Position numbers and translations under genes: made by a program
Part shown: positions 27,986 through 35,438 of the stretch, piece by piece
How positions within the stretch are numbered: the stretch's first letter is position 1
Layout: the number at the start of each line of letters is the position of its first letter
DNA from: an uncultured Parabacteroides sp.
GTDB taxonomy: Bacteria; Bacteroidota; Bacteroidia; Bacteroidales; Tannerellaceae
DNA: 64,000 nt
Assembly: GCA_949296075.1 (NCBI GenBank)
Contig: CASFNG010000009.1
Location: 62,001-126,000, forward strand
Direction of reading: 5' to 3'
The notes under the pieces: model-generated
Database searches by the model: none
Seen by the model: the letters and a program-made list of their open reading frames with translations, nothing else
Told to the model about the DNA's origin: nothing

Positions 27986-28159
27986 ATGGAAGAGAAAGAC
28001 ATTGACGGCTTGACGTTCGAGGAACTGAAGGCCGAGTACTTGAAGGCTATGGAGGCCATGATGTATTGGAACCGGAAGGCCACCGAGATAAGCGAGCGGT
28101 TCCGCCTCTACCGTGAGGCGGTGACAAGCCTCACCAAGATAACGGAGGCCGGGCTATGA
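27986..28159 (+). CDS. Hypothetical phage protein, 57 aa
   Basis: MEEKDIDGLTFEELKAEYLK..., a short helical protein with strong charge and heptad pattern. Preceded by AGGATATGG-type start context used by several neighbours. Its stop overlaps the next start (ATGA). Unrecognised. Confidence 0.65.
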   Translation: MEEKDIDGLTFEELKAEYLKAMEAMMYWNRKATEISERFRLYREAVTSLTKITEAGL

Positions 28160-28275
28160 GAAAGGACATCTACCGGACGGATCCCGACGGCGAGCCCGAC
28201 TACGACGGCTACGACGAGATCCCCGAAGAGGAGATCGAGGAATACTACCGCTTCCTCGACAGTTTCAACACCTAA
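28156..28275 (+). CDS. Very acidic small protein, 39 aa
   Basis: MRKDIYRTDPDGEPDYDGYD then EIPEEEIEEYYRFLDSFNT: about a third Asp/Glu with many Tyr. Translationally coupled to the preceding gene by ATGA overlap. Small acidic phage proteins of this kind can mimic DNA or inhibit host enzymes; that is only a possibility. Confidence 0.6.
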   Translation: MRKDIYRTDPDGEPDYDGYDEIPEEEIEEYYRFLDSFNT

Positions 28276-28287
28276 CACCGACAATTC

Positions 28288-28959
28288 ATGGAAAGATCAG
28301 AGCAGATAGACCAACTGGCCGCGGCGCTCGCCAAGTTCCAAGGCGAGCTGGAGCAGCCCAAGCTCAACAGCGTGGTCAAGGTCAAGACAAGGGGAGGATA
28401 CGAGTACTCCTTCAAGTACGCCGACCTCGCCGAGTGCAAGAACGCCGCCAAGAAGCCGCTGGCCGCCAACCAGCTGGCCGTGACGCAGCTCATCGAGGAG
28501 GACGGCTCCATCGTCACGATGCTCCTCCACGCCTCCGGGCAGTGGATCAGCTCACGGACGAAGATGCCCGTCACCGAGCCCGGCGCGCAAGCGATGGGGT
28601 CGGCCATCACCTACGCCAAGCGGTACGCCTTCTGCGCCATGCTCGGCATAGTGGCCGACGACGACGAGGACGGCAACCTCTCGCAGGGCAACGTCGCCAG
28701 CAAGGGCAACGCCCCGGCGGGTGGTCAGCCCGCCCCCAAGCCCGGCAAGGAGATGGGAAGGCGGATGTTCGACCTGAAGATGTTGGACCGCCCCGACTTC
28801 TTCCCCGGCATCCACAGGTACGAGACCGAGGCCAAGGCGAAGGGGCAGCCCTTCTCGATAAGGGCGTTCCTCGATGGGATCTACCGTATCGACGAGAACG
28901 CCATGAGGCAGATAGAGGACAGATATACCGAGTACAAGATAAACAACAACCTATCATGA
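28288..28959 (+). CDS. erf: ERF-family single-strand annealing recombinase
   Basis: 223 residues. The ERF core is seen in LNSVVKVKTRGGYEYSFKYA, LAECKNAAKKPLAANQLAVT, and SAITYAKRYAFCAMLGIVAD with the typical DDDED acid patch after it. A low-complexity Gly/Pro linker and a C-terminal region follow. ERF proteins anneal complementary single strands in phage recombination and circularisation. Neighbours (SSB-like, NinB, RusA) form a recombination module. Overlaps the next gene by 4 nt. Confidence 0.9.
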   Translation: MERSEQIDQLAAALAKFQGELEQPKLNSVVKVKTRGGYEYSFKYADLAECKNAAKKPLAANQLAVTQLIEEDGSIVTMLLHASGQWISSRTKMPVTEPGAQAMGSAITYAKRYAFCAMLGIVADDDEDGNLSQGNVASKGNAPAGGQPAPKPGKEMGRRMFDLKMLDRPDFFPGIHRYETEAKAKGQPFSIRAFLDGIYRIDENAMRQIEDRYTEYKINNNLS

Positions 28960-29423
28960 ACGAGTTAAGCAAGATCGATTACCCCGTCACCAAGGCCGCG
29001 CAAGCGAGCTGGGCGGACGGTATCAAGAGGGCGTTGACGGACGGCGAGGTGAACCCCGTCGAGTTCATCGCCAAGTTGAGGGGGCTACGTTCCGCCCTCG
29101 ACATCGTGGACAAGGACAAGGACGTGCGCGACATCGTGATCCGCGAGATCTCGAAGCACGGCAAGTCCGCCACGTGGAACGGGGCGACGCTCACGGTCAA
29201 GGATACCGGGGCGCGCTACGACTACACCGCTTGCGGTGATCCCGTGTATGACGATCTCGCCCGTAAGCTCAAGGAGCTGGAGGATCGGATCAAGGAGCGC
29301 GAGGCCTTCCTGAAGGCCGTCCAGCCCGGCACCACCCTGGTGATGAAGGACACCGGCGAGGTGGTCACCCTGTACCCGCCCGTCCACATGGCCACGGAAT
29401 CCTATTCAGTGACATTTAAATAA
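28956..29423 (+). CDS. Hypothetical protein in recombination module
   Basis: 155 residues from the ATG at 28956. The first two-thirds is helical; a central segment WNGATLTVKDTGARYDYTAC resembles proteins that Bacteroidales phages carry next to ERF. A C-terminal coiled coil (ARKLKELEDRIKEREAFLKA) is visible. Function unknown; may be a recombinase partner. Confidence 0.75.
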   Translation: MNELSKIDYPVTKAAQASWADGIKRALTDGEVNPVEFIAKLRGLRSALDIVDKDKDVRDIVIREISKHGKSATWNGATLTVKDTGARYDYTACGDPVYDDLARKLKELEDRIKEREAFLKAVQPGTTLVMKDTGEVVTLYPPVHMATESYSVTFK

Positions 29424-29439
29424 AAAGGAGGAGAAAGCG

Positions 29440-29751
29440 ATGAGTAGCCTATATGGAAGCATCTGCCTGAGCGACATCCCGCGCTCGCAGATGAAGAAAG
29501 TGATGTGCAAGGACGGGAAGGAGCGTATCTACCTGAACATCTTCGTCGGCGAGCGCAAGGAGCCCGCCACGTTCGGCGACAGGACGTACACGCACTTCGT
29601 GTCGTGCTCGCCGAGGAAGGAGGAGCGAGTGGAGGGAGAGAGCTATTTCATCGGGGACTTGCGGACGTTCCAGCCCCAGCCGTCGTCCCCGACGGCGGAG
29701 CAGGTGGACGCGGCCCCGAGCGTGTCTGACAGCGACGACCTGCCGTTCTAA
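29440..29751 (+). CDS. SSB-like protein with acidic C-terminal tip
   Basis: 103 residues. It ends VSDSDDLPF, the tip by which SSB recruits repair and replication proteins. The N-terminal 75 residues are beta-rich (MKKVMCKDGKERIYLNIFVG, TFGDRTYTHFVSCSP) and shorter than a standard OB fold, so it may be a minimal OB protein. Located after ERF and before NinB, consistent with single-strand DNA handling. Confidence 0.7.
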   Translation: MSSLYGSICLSDIPRSQMKKVMCKDGKERIYLNIFVGERKEPATFGDRTYTHFVSCSPRKEERVEGESYFIGDLRTFQPQPSSPTAEQVDAAPSVSDSDDLPF

Positions 29752-29755
29752 GCCC

Positions 29756-30175
29756 ATGCTCTACGACATGGGCAACCCCTTCGAGGCGGCTAACGCGCAG
29801 GCTCGCCTCGATCACCTCCGCCGCTCCGGGGCTACCGTGGAGATCACGGAGAAGAGGGGGCGCAAGCGGACGACAGACCAGAACGCCCTCCTCCATCTGT
29901 GGATCGCCGTGATAGCCGACCACTGCGGCTATACTGATAAGGAGCGGTGCAAGAGGGACGTGAAGCGCGTCATCCTCGGCCAAAGGGAGGAGGAGAACCT
30001 TCTGACGGGCGAGATAGAGAAGGTGGACTACCACACCAGCGAGATGACCACCGCCGAGCTGGGATCCCTCATGGACAGGATGAGGGCTTGGGCGCAGACC
30101 GACCTCGGGCTGTACCTTCCGTACTGGAAGGATCCCGGCTACGAGGAGATGTACCAGCAATACAAGAACCGATGA
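29756..30175 (+). CDS. NinB-like recombination protein
   Basis: 139 residues; the start may be the second Met (MGNPFEAANAQ). RTTDQNALLHLWIAVIADHCGYT followed by RCKRDVKRVILG matches the NinB/Orf pattern of phage recombination mediators. Located between SSB-like and RusA genes. Confidence 0.7.
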   Translation: MLYDMGNPFEAANAQARLDHLRRSGATVEITEKRGRKRTTDQNALLHLWIAVIADHCGYTDKERCKRDVKRVILGQREEENLLTGEIEKVDYHTSEMTTAELGSLMDRMRAWAQTDLGLYLPYWKDPGYEEMYQQYKNR

Positions 30176-30339
30176 GACGCTCAGACCGCCCGCCGGACTA
30201 TCTCATAGAGGCGATCGTCCGGCACTCCCGCACGCTGCTTGACATTCCCCCACGGAACAACCGCGAGGCCAACGCCCAGCGGCTATTGAGGAAAGAGATA
30301 AAGAGATTATTAACGTATAAATCAAAGAGAAATGAGTAA
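30172..30339 (+). CDS. Small basic protein, 55 aa
   Basis: MRRSDRPPDYLIEAIVRHSR..., rich in Arg and Lys, ending KSKRNE. Start overlaps the previous stop (ATGA) and its stop lies inside the next gene, so it is part of a tightly packed operon. Probably nucleic-acid binding, otherwise unknown. Confidence 0.65.
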   Translation: MRRSDRPPDYLIEAIVRHSRTLLDIPPRNNREANAQRLLRKEIKRLLTYKSKRNE

Positions 30340-30778
30340 CTGGTTTATGGCCGGGATCCGGTACGACAAGACGCTGGAGAATGGCCTGGAAAAGAGGGTA
30401 ACGGAATACTACCTCGTGGACGCCCTGTCCTTCACGGAGGCGGAGGCGAGGATTATCGAGGAGATGAGCCCGTTCATCGACGGGGAGTTCAAGGTGGAGA
30501 GCCTGAAGCGTGAGAAGCTGACAGAGACATTCTTCCACACCGATGGCGATAAGTATTACAAGGCCAAGGTGAATTACATCACGCTCGACGAGAGGAGCGG
30601 GCGTGAGAAGAAGCAGCCCGTATATATGCTCGCCCAAGCCTCCACGATAGACGAGGCCAAGGAGAGGATAACGGAGGGCATGAGGGACACGCTATCCGAT
30701 TACGTGATAGAGAGCATCACCGAGACCAAGATAATGGACGTGTACACCTATGAGAGCAAGGAGAGCGGACATGAATAG
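30332..30778 (+). CDS. DUF4494-type phage protein
   Basis: 148 residues. Pattern WFMAGIRYDKTLENGLEKRV, YYLVDALSFTEAEARIIEEM and DKYYKAKVNYITLDERSGRE is typical of the DUF4494 family common in Bacteroidales phages and conjugative elements. Function unknown; the position suggests early DNA metabolism. A possible 19-codon ORF (30771-30830) overlaps its end. Confidence 0.8.
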   Translation: MSNWFMAGIRYDKTLENGLEKRVTEYYLVDALSFTEAEARIIEEMSPFIDGEFKVESLKREKLTETFFHTDGDKYYKAKVNYITLDERSGREKKQPVYMLAQASTIDEAKERITEGMRDTLSDYVIESITETKIMDVYTYESKESGHE

Positions 30779-30833
30779 TTATGAGTACATCCCCGACTGG
30801 AAGGTGTGGGGAAATCAATTAAAAAGATAGGAT

Positions 30834-31010
30834 ATGAGAAAGAGAAAATTTCCAAAAGACGTCGCGAGATTTTTCCACCCCGAGAAATCTTATAACCCGA
30901 AGAGTAGTGGAATCCATCAAAATGAGAAACTGGCCGGTATCCCGGTCTATAACTCTGGGGGAACGGCGAGAAAGGTTTTGGATAAATACGGAAACGTTAG
31001 TTACAGATAA
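30834..31010 (+). CDS. Small basic protein, 58 aa
   Basis: MRKRKFPKDVARFFHPEKSY...GGTARKVLDKYGNVSYR. AAAAGATAGGATATG start context as in several neighbours. Not recognised. Confidence 0.55.
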   Translation: MRKRKFPKDVARFFHPEKSYNPKSSGIHQNEKLAGIPVYNSGGTARKVLDKYGNVSYR

Positions 31011-31027
31011 TCAAGGATAAGAGTGAT

Positions 31028-31387
31028 ATGGAAAACAATTTCAAGATAGCCGTGCCGGAAGGATGCAGGGCTGAAATCAAGCAAGAGAACGGATTCCTCG
31101 TCGTCACCTTCGAGCCTGAGAAATGGGAGCCGAAGGACGGGGATGTCTGCGTGTCAGACCGTAATACCATTTTTATATTCAACGGAAATGACGGAAGGAA
31201 GACAGCCCTTCATTTCGCTTTGTTTAACGACGGAAAGACCACTTATGGTGGAGCGTTGAATGGTAATGACCCGACAGGGTACAGATACGCCACCGAGGAG
31301 GAGAAACAACGCCTCTTCGACGCACTCGCCAAGGAGGGCAAGCGGTGGAACGCCGAGGAGAAGCGGATCGAGGACTTGCCGAGATGA
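31028..31387 (+). CDS. Hypothetical protein with frame open beyond its TGA
   Basis: 119 residues to the TGA at 31385-31387. Residues 75-119 (PTGYRYATEEEKQRLFDALA ... RIEDLPR) resemble small Bacteroides phage/CTn proteins that normally continue past DLPR with Trp-Arg. Here the same frame continues after TGA for 62 sense codons (RAEEGKTYYFVNPGLNVEDD ... FKESEAG) to TAG at 31574-31576. The extension has natural composition and no other start. Either a TGG-to-TGA nonsense mutation has shortened the gene, or the TGA is read through. Confidence 0.7.
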   Translation: MENNFKIAVPEGCRAEIKQENGFLVVTFEPEKWEPKDGDVCVSDRNTIFIFNGNDGRKTALHFALFNDGKTTYGGALNGNDPTGYRYATEEEKQRLFDALAKEGKRWNAEEKRIEDLPR

Positions 31388-31576
31388 AGGGCGGAGGAAG
31401 GTAAGACCTATTATTTCGTCAACCCCGGGCTGAATGTGGAGGATGACATTGAGGACGGCATAGAGGGTGCTGACGGCGCCAGATATAGGGCCGGCAACTA
31501 CTTCCTAACCCGTGAGGCCGCCGAGAAGGTAGCCGCCAAGATCCGGGAGATATTCAAGGAGAGCGAAGCCGGATAG
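31388..31576 (+). pseudogene. In-frame continuation after TGA
   Basis: Sixty-two codons in the same frame as the preceding gene, separated only by one TGA, with no convincing start of its own. Reads as a normal acidic alpha/beta tail (GARYRAGNYFLTREAAEKVA). Best explained as the second part of a 182-codon gene, broken or recoded. Confidence 0.55.
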
Positions 31577-31602
31577 GATAACGAACGTAATCACAGGATA
31601 GA

Positions 31603-31635
31603 GGCCGTCCCCACCTGCGAGGGCACGGGGCGGCC
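31603..31635 (+). other. Strong hairpin before the mini-tRNA
   Basis: GGCCG-T-CCCC pairs with GGGGCGGCC (9 bp, one bulge) around a 14-nt loop. It stands 5 nt before the CCA-bearing tRNA-like element and could protect or process it. Confidence 0.5.
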
Positions 31636-31640
31636 ATCAA

Positions 31641-31686
31641 GGGTGGCATGGTGACACGGAGGGTTCGATTCCCTCCCCACCCACCA
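31641..31686 (+). ncRNA. 46-nt tRNA-like minihelix with encoded CCA (element D)
   Basis: Acceptor GGGTGG (31641-31646) pairs perfectly with CCACCC (31677-31682); discriminator A at 31683; CCA at 31684-31686. The T arm GGAGGG-TTCGATT-CCCTCC (31658-31676) stacks directly on the acceptor as in tRNA. Only 11 nt (31647-31657) join the two strands where the D and anticodon arms would be. It lies in a 129-nt gap between early genes. It has all parts recognised by elongation factor, RNase P and the CCA enzyme but none for decoding. Confidence 0.55.
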
Positions 31687-31705
31687 ATTCAAAAACGATA
31701 GGACT

Positions 31706-32056
31706 ATGCAAGTGATACACGGGAAATGCCCGAGCAAGAGCAACAGCTACAAGGTGGTGACCGTCTCCGGCCACGGATCCTTGGCCAAGCAGAAGGCGTT
31801 GCGGGACTACGAGAGGTCGTTCTACCTGCAATGCGACAAGTACCGTAACCGTGACATCAAGGGGCTGTTCGAGATCCGGCTGAGCGTGTTCTACGAGAAC
31901 CAGCGTCCCGACCTCGACAACTGCCTGAAGATCGTCCTCGACTGCCTCCAGCAATGCCGGGCGATACGCAACGACCGTAACTGCGTCAAGATTATAGCGG
32001 AGAAGTTCATCGACAAGGCGGATCCGAGGATAGAGTTCGAGATAACGGAGGTGTGA
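31706..32056 (+). CDS. rusA: RusA-family Holliday junction resolvase
   Basis: 116 residues. The catalytic acid cluster is QRPDLDNCLKIVLDCL with Asp69, Asp71 and Asp79, as in RusA. The N-terminal beta strand IHGKCPSKSNSYKVV is also typical. Resolves four-way junctions during phage recombination or before packaging. Confidence 0.9.
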   Translation: MQVIHGKCPSKSNSYKVVTVSGHGSLAKQKALRDYERSFYLQCDKYRNRDIKGLFEIRLSVFYENQRPDLDNCLKIVLDCLQQCRAIRNDRNCVKIIAEKFIDKADPRIEFEITEV

Positions 32057-32060
32057 GGAT

Positions 32061-32537
32061 ATGGAAGATATAATACTAAATAAATGCGCGTTCAGGACGG
32101 ACGCGGAGAACGAGGCTGAAATACGTCCATGCCGTTGCCAGAGGATATATATGAGGATTTATCATCAAGGGAGATGGTATCTCGTCTCCGTTTGCCGGAA
32201 CTATCACGCCGAGCTGTTCAACCGGTACCGTAACATGACTGATGGCGATTTCAATGCCTCTACCCTAACGAGGCTGGAGATAGCGAGAGACGTGTTCGGG
32301 AGCGTGCTGGATGAGGAATTTGACAAGAGCATCGATACACGATCGTTCCTTAAGCTGGGCAGGCGGGGTGTCATGGAGGACTTTTTCATCCGTCCCGATC
32401 CGGGAGTGAAGAGAATCCCGGTGAGGATAGACGAGCGGACGGTCATCCTCGTGGCCGAGGGCGATGATATAGCCGCTCACGTCGAGCGGTTCAGGAACCA
32501 CAGGTACGACTGCCCCGGCACCGCCCCGTGGTGGTGA
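32061..32537 (+). CDS. Hypothetical protein, 158 aa
   Basis: Contains CQRIYMRIYHQGRWYLVSVC near the N-terminus and a charged helical middle. Starts 4 nt after rusA. No recognised domain. The short stretch to 32566 is a spacer. Confidence 0.65.
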   Translation: MEDIILNKCAFRTDAENEAEIRPCRCQRIYMRIYHQGRWYLVSVCRNYHAELFNRYRNMTDGDFNASTLTRLEIARDVFGSVLDEEFDKSIDTRSFLKLGRRGVMEDFFIRPDPGVKRIPVRIDERTVILVAEGDDIAAHVERFRNHRYDCPGTAPWW

Positions 32538-32566
32538 ACGCATTGGATAATAAATAACGATAAATC

Positions 32567-32752
32567 ATGAGACGCATAGACGAGATCATGGAGGACATAC
32601 GGGGCAAGCCCGTCTGCCCGGAGACGGAAGAGATTAACCTGTATTGTATAATCAAAAAGCATATAGAAGATGGGGACATATCTAAAGTTTTACGACAACG
32701 GTGCCTCGATGGAAGTCGGGGAAAACTTAGAAACCGGGAATATATCCTTTGA
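32567..32752 (+). CDS. Hypothetical protein, 61 aa
   Basis: MRRIDEIMEDIRGKPVCPET then EINLYCIIKKHIEDGDISKV. The first 40 residues look natural; the last 20 overlap the next gene in another frame, where composition is less convincing. It may have been longer or may be truncated. Confidence 0.5.
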   Translation: MRRIDEIMEDIRGKPVCPETEEINLYCIIKKHIEDGDISKVLRQRCLDGSRGKLRNREYIL

Positions 32753-32861
32753 AACAGAATACGGTAATGACGAAGGATCTAATCTCAGTATAGATTTGAC
32801 TAAAGAAGAAGCGCAAGAGTTGATCGAATTTCTAACGAAAAAGATAAAAGGGATGAAATGA
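32670..32861 (+). CDS. Small acidic protein, 63 aa
   Basis: MGTYLKFYDNGASMEVGENL ... NLSIDLTKEEAQELIEFLTK: beta strands followed by a helix, natural composition, AGAAGATGG start context. Overlaps the previous gene by 83 nt. AT-rich together with the next gene start. Confidence 0.6.
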   Translation: MGTYLKFYDNGASMEVGENLETGNISFETEYGNDEGSNLSIDLTKEEAQELIEFLTKKIKGMK

Positions 32862-32862
32862 C

Positions 32863-34080
32863 ATGGCTCGTCCGAATAAAATAGGATTGGATTACTTTCC
32901 GCTTGATGTGGACATCTTCGAAGACGAGAAGATTTCAGCAATATCCGGCGAGTTTGGAATCAAGGGAGAGATAACAGTAATAAAGCTGCTTTGTGCGATA
33001 TACCGAAACGGATATTTCATATTGTGGAACGACTTACTGAAATTCAAGCTCCTTAGAAACCTGCCCGGAATATCTTCTGAATTAATCGAAAGTATAGTGA
33101 ACCGCTTAGTCTTATGGGAGTTTTTTGACAAAGCCCTGTTTGATTCGGTCAAGGTGCTTACGAGTAAAGGCATTCAGAAGAGATACTTTGAGGCTTCCAA
33201 AAGAAGGAAAGCCGCTGGGGATTTACCATATTTATTAACTGACGAGGTTTGCGGTTGCGTGGACAAAGACATCCATTCTTCCGCCGACGGAATCAAGGGT
33301 ACAAGAAGTAATGTTTCCGGTTGCGGAGTTAATGTACACAATAACTCTTCTTCAGGCGACATTAATGTAAACAAAAACCCCACAAAGAAAATAAAAGAAA
33401 AGGAAAGTAATAATACTTCTTCTAACGAAGAAGATATTAATATCTCTTCTTTTAGCAAAGAAGAGTGTGATTCGCTACCGCAAACACCCTCTCCGCCACC
33501 GGCCGACCCCGTGCCGGAGAAAATCCCTTTTCAGGAGATCGCCGATATGTGGAACGCTACTTGCACGATTCTTCCTAAAGTCACGAGGATAACCGAGAAG
33601 CGTAAGCTAAAAATTCCGATCCGTATCAAGGAGATGGGGGGCTGGGAGAAGGCGCGGCCTATTTTGGAGACGATTTTCCGGAAGGTGAGCCAGAGCAAGT
33701 TCCTCAACGGGGATAACAACCGGGGATGGACATGCTATTTCGACTGGATTTTCGAGAACGGCTCCAACTGGGTGAAGATCCATGAGGGGAATTACGACAA
33801 TGTGCGTCCGAGATCCATCGAACAGAGAAGCTCCATTGACATTGGCGGACTATCCCAAAGGCAGACTAACTTCTACAACTTCCTGAGAGAGAACGGAGCG
33901 TTCCTCTTGAACATGCCGCTTTTCCCCACCGACGAGGAGATAGGGAACTTGAACTCGATACCGAAGCCGGAATTGAGGGAGATCGTTCGGGAGATAAACA
34001 ACAAGACGTACCTTCTCAACGGAAGGACAAGCATTTACGAGACGATAATGGAGATAAGGAGCAAACGACATGGAACCTGA
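32863..34080 (+). CDS. DUF4373-type replication initiator/helicase loader
   Basis: 405 residues. N-terminal 115 residues (GLDYFPLDVDIFEDEKISAI ... GIKGEITVIKLLCAIYRNGY) are the Lin1244/Lin1753-type DUF4373 domain, a winged-helix replication domain. A Ser/Asn/Glu-rich linker (about 140-215) leads to a C-terminal domain (IADMWNATCTILPKVTRITEKRK) like DnaD or helicase-loader tails. It overlaps dnaB by 11 nt, which fits loading of that helicase. The N-terminal half is AT-rich, the C-terminal half GC-rich, suggesting domain exchange. Confidence 0.88.
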   Translation: MARPNKIGLDYFPLDVDIFEDEKISAISGEFGIKGEITVIKLLCAIYRNGYFILWNDLLKFKLLRNLPGISSELIESIVNRLVLWEFFDKALFDSVKVLTSKGIQKRYFEASKRRKAAGDLPYLLTDEVCGCVDKDIHSSADGIKGTRSNVSGCGVNVHNNSSSGDINVNKNPTKKIKEKESNNTSSNEEDINISSFSKEECDSLPQTPSPPPADPVPEKIPFQEIADMWNATCTILPKVTRITEKRKLKIPIRIKEMGGWEKARPILETIFRKVSQSKFLNGDNNRGWTCYFDWIFENGSNWVKIHEGNYDNVRPRSIEQRSSIDIGGLSQRQTNFYNFLRENGAFLLNMPLFPTDEEIGNLNSIPKPELREIVREINNKTYLLNGRTSIYETIMEIRSKRHGT

Positions 34081-35416
34081 CAGGAGGATGCCCAGCGAGC
34101 CGGAGGCCGAGCGGCTCGTGCTGGGGACGATAATGAGCGACAGGAACGCGCTCGACGAGGCGCGCGACTTGCTATCCACCGATTGCTTCTACACGAGGCT
34201 CAACCGGGAGATATACGAGGCCATAGCCGCGATAGAGGCGAGGGGCGACAGCCCGGATGTCATCACCGTGGCCAAGGAGATGAGGGGGATGTCGGACGAG
34301 GTGGATTTCCTCGCGCTGTCGAGGATAGCCGAGTGCCGCACCAGCGACATCCGCCAGCACGCCGCCATACTCCACGACATGGAGCGGAGGCGGAGGCTGA
34401 TCGAGATAGGCATGGAGATGACGCTCAAGGCATCCTCGGAGGCCGAGGACATCGTGGACATACAGTCCGCCGCCCTCGAAAGCCTGAAGGGGCTGTTCCA
34501 ATCGGCGAGGGACAACATCGCCACCCTGCGGCAGGCCATTGAGGGCGTTACCGAGCAGATGAGCCTGAACGCCTCTGACAGCAAGCCCATGACGGGCACG
34601 CCCACCGGATTTACCAAGATAGACGAGCGGAGCGGAGGGTTGCAAAGGTCTGACTTGGTGGTGATAGCGGCTGACACGTCATCAGGCAAGTCGTCGCTGG
34701 CCATCGCCCTCACCCTATCCGCCGCCAAGTACGGCGACGGGGTGGCCTTCTACTCGATGGAGATGAAGAAGGAGCAGATAGCCGCCCGCATGATCGCCAT
34801 AGAGTCGGGCGTTCCCGCCAACGAGATCATGTACTCACGGCTCACGGCGGGGCAGTTCGACATGGTGGACAGGGGGATCGGAAAGCTGTGCGACAAGCCC
34901 GTCTATTTCGACGACAGGAGCACGTCTAACATCGACACGATCCTCTCCTCCATCCGCACTATGAAGCTCAAGTACGGCATATCGGGGGCGATCGTGGATT
35001 ACTTGCAGATCCTCTCCGTGAACATGAGGGGAAGCAACACCGAGCAGCAGATGGGCGAGGCGGCGAGACGGCTGAAGAACCTCGCCAAGGAGCTGGACAT
35101 CTGGATCATCGCCCTGTCGCAGCTCAACCGCGACAACCTCAACCCCGTGCCCACGCTGGCGAGGCTAAGGGCGAGCGGCCAGATTGCGGAGGCCGCCGAC
35201 GTGGTGATGCTGATCTACCGCCCGGAGCTGTACGGCAAGTACTACCCCGAGCCGTTCCAGAACGCCTCCACGTCGGGCACGGCGATGATCGACATCGCCA
35301 AGGGACGTAACATAGGCCTCGCCAAGTTCCTCGTGGGCTTCGAGGCGAGGACGACGAGATTCTACGAGATAGACAACGGCTCCATCCACCCCGTGGAGGA
35401 GGAGAGCCCATTTTAG
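34070..35416 (+). CDS. dnaB: Replicative DNA helicase DnaB
   Basis: 448 residues. N-terminal DnaB domain (SEPEAERLVLGTIMSDRNAL ...), then the RecA-like motor with Walker A ADTSSGKSS at about 201-209, Walker B region GAIVDYLQIL, and the LSQLNRD and RLRASGQIAEAADVVMLIYR motifs. Phage-encoded hexameric 5'-3' helicase. Coupled to the DUF4373 gene by overlap. Confidence 0.96.
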   Translation: MEPDRRMPSEPEAERLVLGTIMSDRNALDEARDLLSTDCFYTRLNREIYEAIAAIEARGDSPDVITVAKEMRGMSDEVDFLALSRIAECRTSDIRQHAAILHDMERRRRLIEIGMEMTLKASSEAEDIVDIQSAALESLKGLFQSARDNIATLRQAIEGVTEQMSLNASDSKPMTGTPTGFTKIDERSGGLQRSDLVVIAADTSSGKSSLAIALTLSAAKYGDGVAFYSMEMKKEQIAARMIAIESGVPANEIMYSRLTAGQFDMVDRGIGKLCDKPVYFDDRSTSNIDTILSSIRTMKLKYGISGAIVDYLQILSVNMRGSNTEQQMGEAARRLKNLAKELDIWIIALSQLNRDNLNPVPTLARLRASGQIAEAADVVMLIYRPELYGKYYPEPFQNASTSGTAMIDIAKGRNIGLAKFLVGFEARTTRFYEIDNGSIHPVEEESPF

Positions 35417-35438
35417 ACAGATACACAAAAGACAGATC

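Noticed and set aside
30771..30830. 19-codon ORF MNSYEYIPDWKVWGNQLKR
   Set aside because: Too short and overlapping the previous gene; no supporting evidence.
31641..31686. Ordinary tRNA gene
   Set aside because: At 46 nt it has no room for D and anticodon arms; only acceptor, T arm and CCA are present.
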